A stretch of DNA of 7,446 nt, taken from positions 1 to 7,446 of the forward strand of contig CANKCX010000030.1 of NCBI GenBank assembly GCA_947480375.1, given 5' to 3'. Positions within the stretch are counted from its first letter, which is position 1. Every line of letters begins with the position of its first letter. A program made the position numbers and the translations under genes. Shown piece by piece: positions 6,948-7,446 of the stretch. This DNA comes from Actinomycetota bacterium. Its GTDB lineage: Bacteria > Actinomycetota > Actinomycetes > Nanopelagicales > Nanopelagicaceae. The notes beneath the pieces were generated by a model. That model ran no database searches. It was not told the origin of the DNA and saw only the letters and a list, made by a program, of their open reading frames with translations.

Positions 6948-7446
6948 TCCAGGCCTCACGATCGAGCGCGTTGCGGCCATCAATAATTATTGGGTTGGCA
7001 ACTAAAGATTTCATTTTTGCTGGATCAAGTTCGCGATAAACCTTCCACTCGGTTAAGTGAAGAACTAAATCAGCACCTGCCAGTGCATCTTCAATCTTTT
7101 CAGCAAAGCCAAGTGCCGGGAATCTCTTCTTCGCAGGCTCGATTGCCTTTGGATCATGAATAGTTACAGTCGCACCTGCTGCTGCAATTTGTGCAGCAAT
7201 ATCTAAAGCTGGGGAATCGCGAACATCATCGCTATCTGGTTTGAATGCCGCACCAAGTACTGCAATCTTCTTGCCAGTTAAATTGTCTGATAAATCTTTG
7301 CGAACTAATTCAATAACGCGTTGTCTTGCTCTTAGATTAATTGAATCAATTTCGCGTAAGAACTCGAGTGCTTGATCTGCTCCAAGTTCGCCAGCACGTG
7401 CCATGAATGCGCGGATATCTTTGGGTAGACAACCGCCACCAAAACC
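6904..7446 (-). CDS. ugd: UDP-glucose 6-dehydrogenase, C-terminal part
   Basis: The gene enters from the right edge; the last 180 codons are visible and the N-terminal NAD-binding domain is missing (family length about 440). The enzyme oxidises UDP-glucose to UDP-glucuronate with two NAD+, supplying precursors for surface polysaccharide. The reading frame stays open to base 7446 and begins with the active-site motif GFGGGCLPKDIRAF; the catalytic cysteine codon is at 7431-7429. The internal methionine at 7404 is therefore not the start. The central helical dimerisation segment with FLREIDSINLRARQRV follows (fragment residues 29-44), then the UDP-binding domain opening with KKIAVLGAAFKPDSDDVRDSPA (59-80) and ending DGRNALDREAW (136-146). 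The sequence is close to what I recall of actinobacterial Ugd. A GDP-mannose dehydrogenase is possible from motif alone but less likely. The end overlaps the CoA-binding protein gene, so the two are probably cotranscribed. Confidence 0.94.
   Translation of the reverse strand, partial: GFGGGCLPKDIRAFMARAGELGADQALEFLREIDSINLRARQRVIELVRKDLSDNLTGKKIAVLGAAFKPDSDDVRDSPALDIAAQIAAAGATVTIHDPKAIEPAKKRFPALGFAEKIEDALAGADLVLHLTEWKVYRELDPAKMKSLVANPIIIDGRNALDREAWIAAGWKFRALGRAN
6954..6957 (-). promoter_or_regulatory. Possible Shine-Dalgarno for the CoA-binding protein (GAGG)
   Basis: On the minus strand GAGG is followed by six bases (CCTGGA) and TTG at 6947. It lies within the end of the dehydrogenase gene. 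It is the best ribosome-binding signal among the candidate starts, but four bases can match by chance. Confidence 0.35.

Noticed and set aside
7404..7446. Internal ATG at 7404 as the start of a short dehydrogenase
   Set aside because: The same frame continues to the window edge and encodes the active-site motif GFGGGCLPKD, so the gene simply begins outside the window.
1..7446. Mobile elements, CRISPR arrays, tRNA or rRNA genes, or a novel defence-type system
   Set aside because: Every stretch is accounted for by conserved housekeeping genes; no direct repeats, terminal inverted repeats or transposase, integrase or nuclease domains were seen.

Overview
The window reads as a very compact piece of an actinobacterial chromosome. 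The organism is probably AT-leaning and genome-streamlined; one 60-base line I counted (3001-3060) has 26 G/C. Almost every base is coding: with the starts chosen here only about 58 bases (2838-2886 and 5269-5277) lie outside genes. Neighbouring genes mostly share stop and start codons (TAATG, ATGA, GTGA). Actinobacterial marks are the acyl-CoA carboxylase epsilon subunit, the accD-accE-maf-accA order with a divergent birA-purK-purE cluster (as I recall it from Mycobacterium), and putative leaderless starts. A freshwater acI/Nanopelagicales-like organism would fit the base composition and compactness, but that assignment is inference, not shown by the sequence.

Layout. On the minus strand, read from 2837 leftwards, a four-gene block encodes a biotin-dependent acyl-CoA carboxylase: accD-type carboxyltransferase (1266-2837), a 55-residue epsilon subunit (1099-1266), a Maf nucleotide pyrophosphatase (479-1099), and the first 160 residues of the biotin carboxylase/biotin-carrier subunit, which runs off the left edge. 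A 49-base divergent promoter region (2838-2886) separates this from a plus-strand block: birA, which attaches biotin to that carboxylase, then purK and purE of purine synthesis, then a 12-helix MFS transporter ending at 6513. Converging on it from the right edge are the C-terminal 180 residues of UDP-glucose 6-dehydrogenase and a small CoA-binding-domain protein. The two converging transcription units end in the same four bases, TTAA.

How the genes work together. AccA (biotin carboxylase plus carrier), AccD and AccE form the enzyme making malonyl-CoA and/or methylmalonyl-CoA; BirA activates its carrier domain. PurK and PurE carry out successive steps from AIR to CAIR. The MFS transporter and the CoA-binding protein have no assigned substrate. 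UDP-glucose dehydrogenase supplies UDP-glucuronate for surface polysaccharides.

I found no mobile element, CRISPR, RNA gene, repeat array or evident new system. The more interesting points are a carboxylase specificity residue (Ile416), the small accE gene linked by two one-base overlaps, the divergent putative leaderless promoters, and the fully overlapping convergent stop codons.
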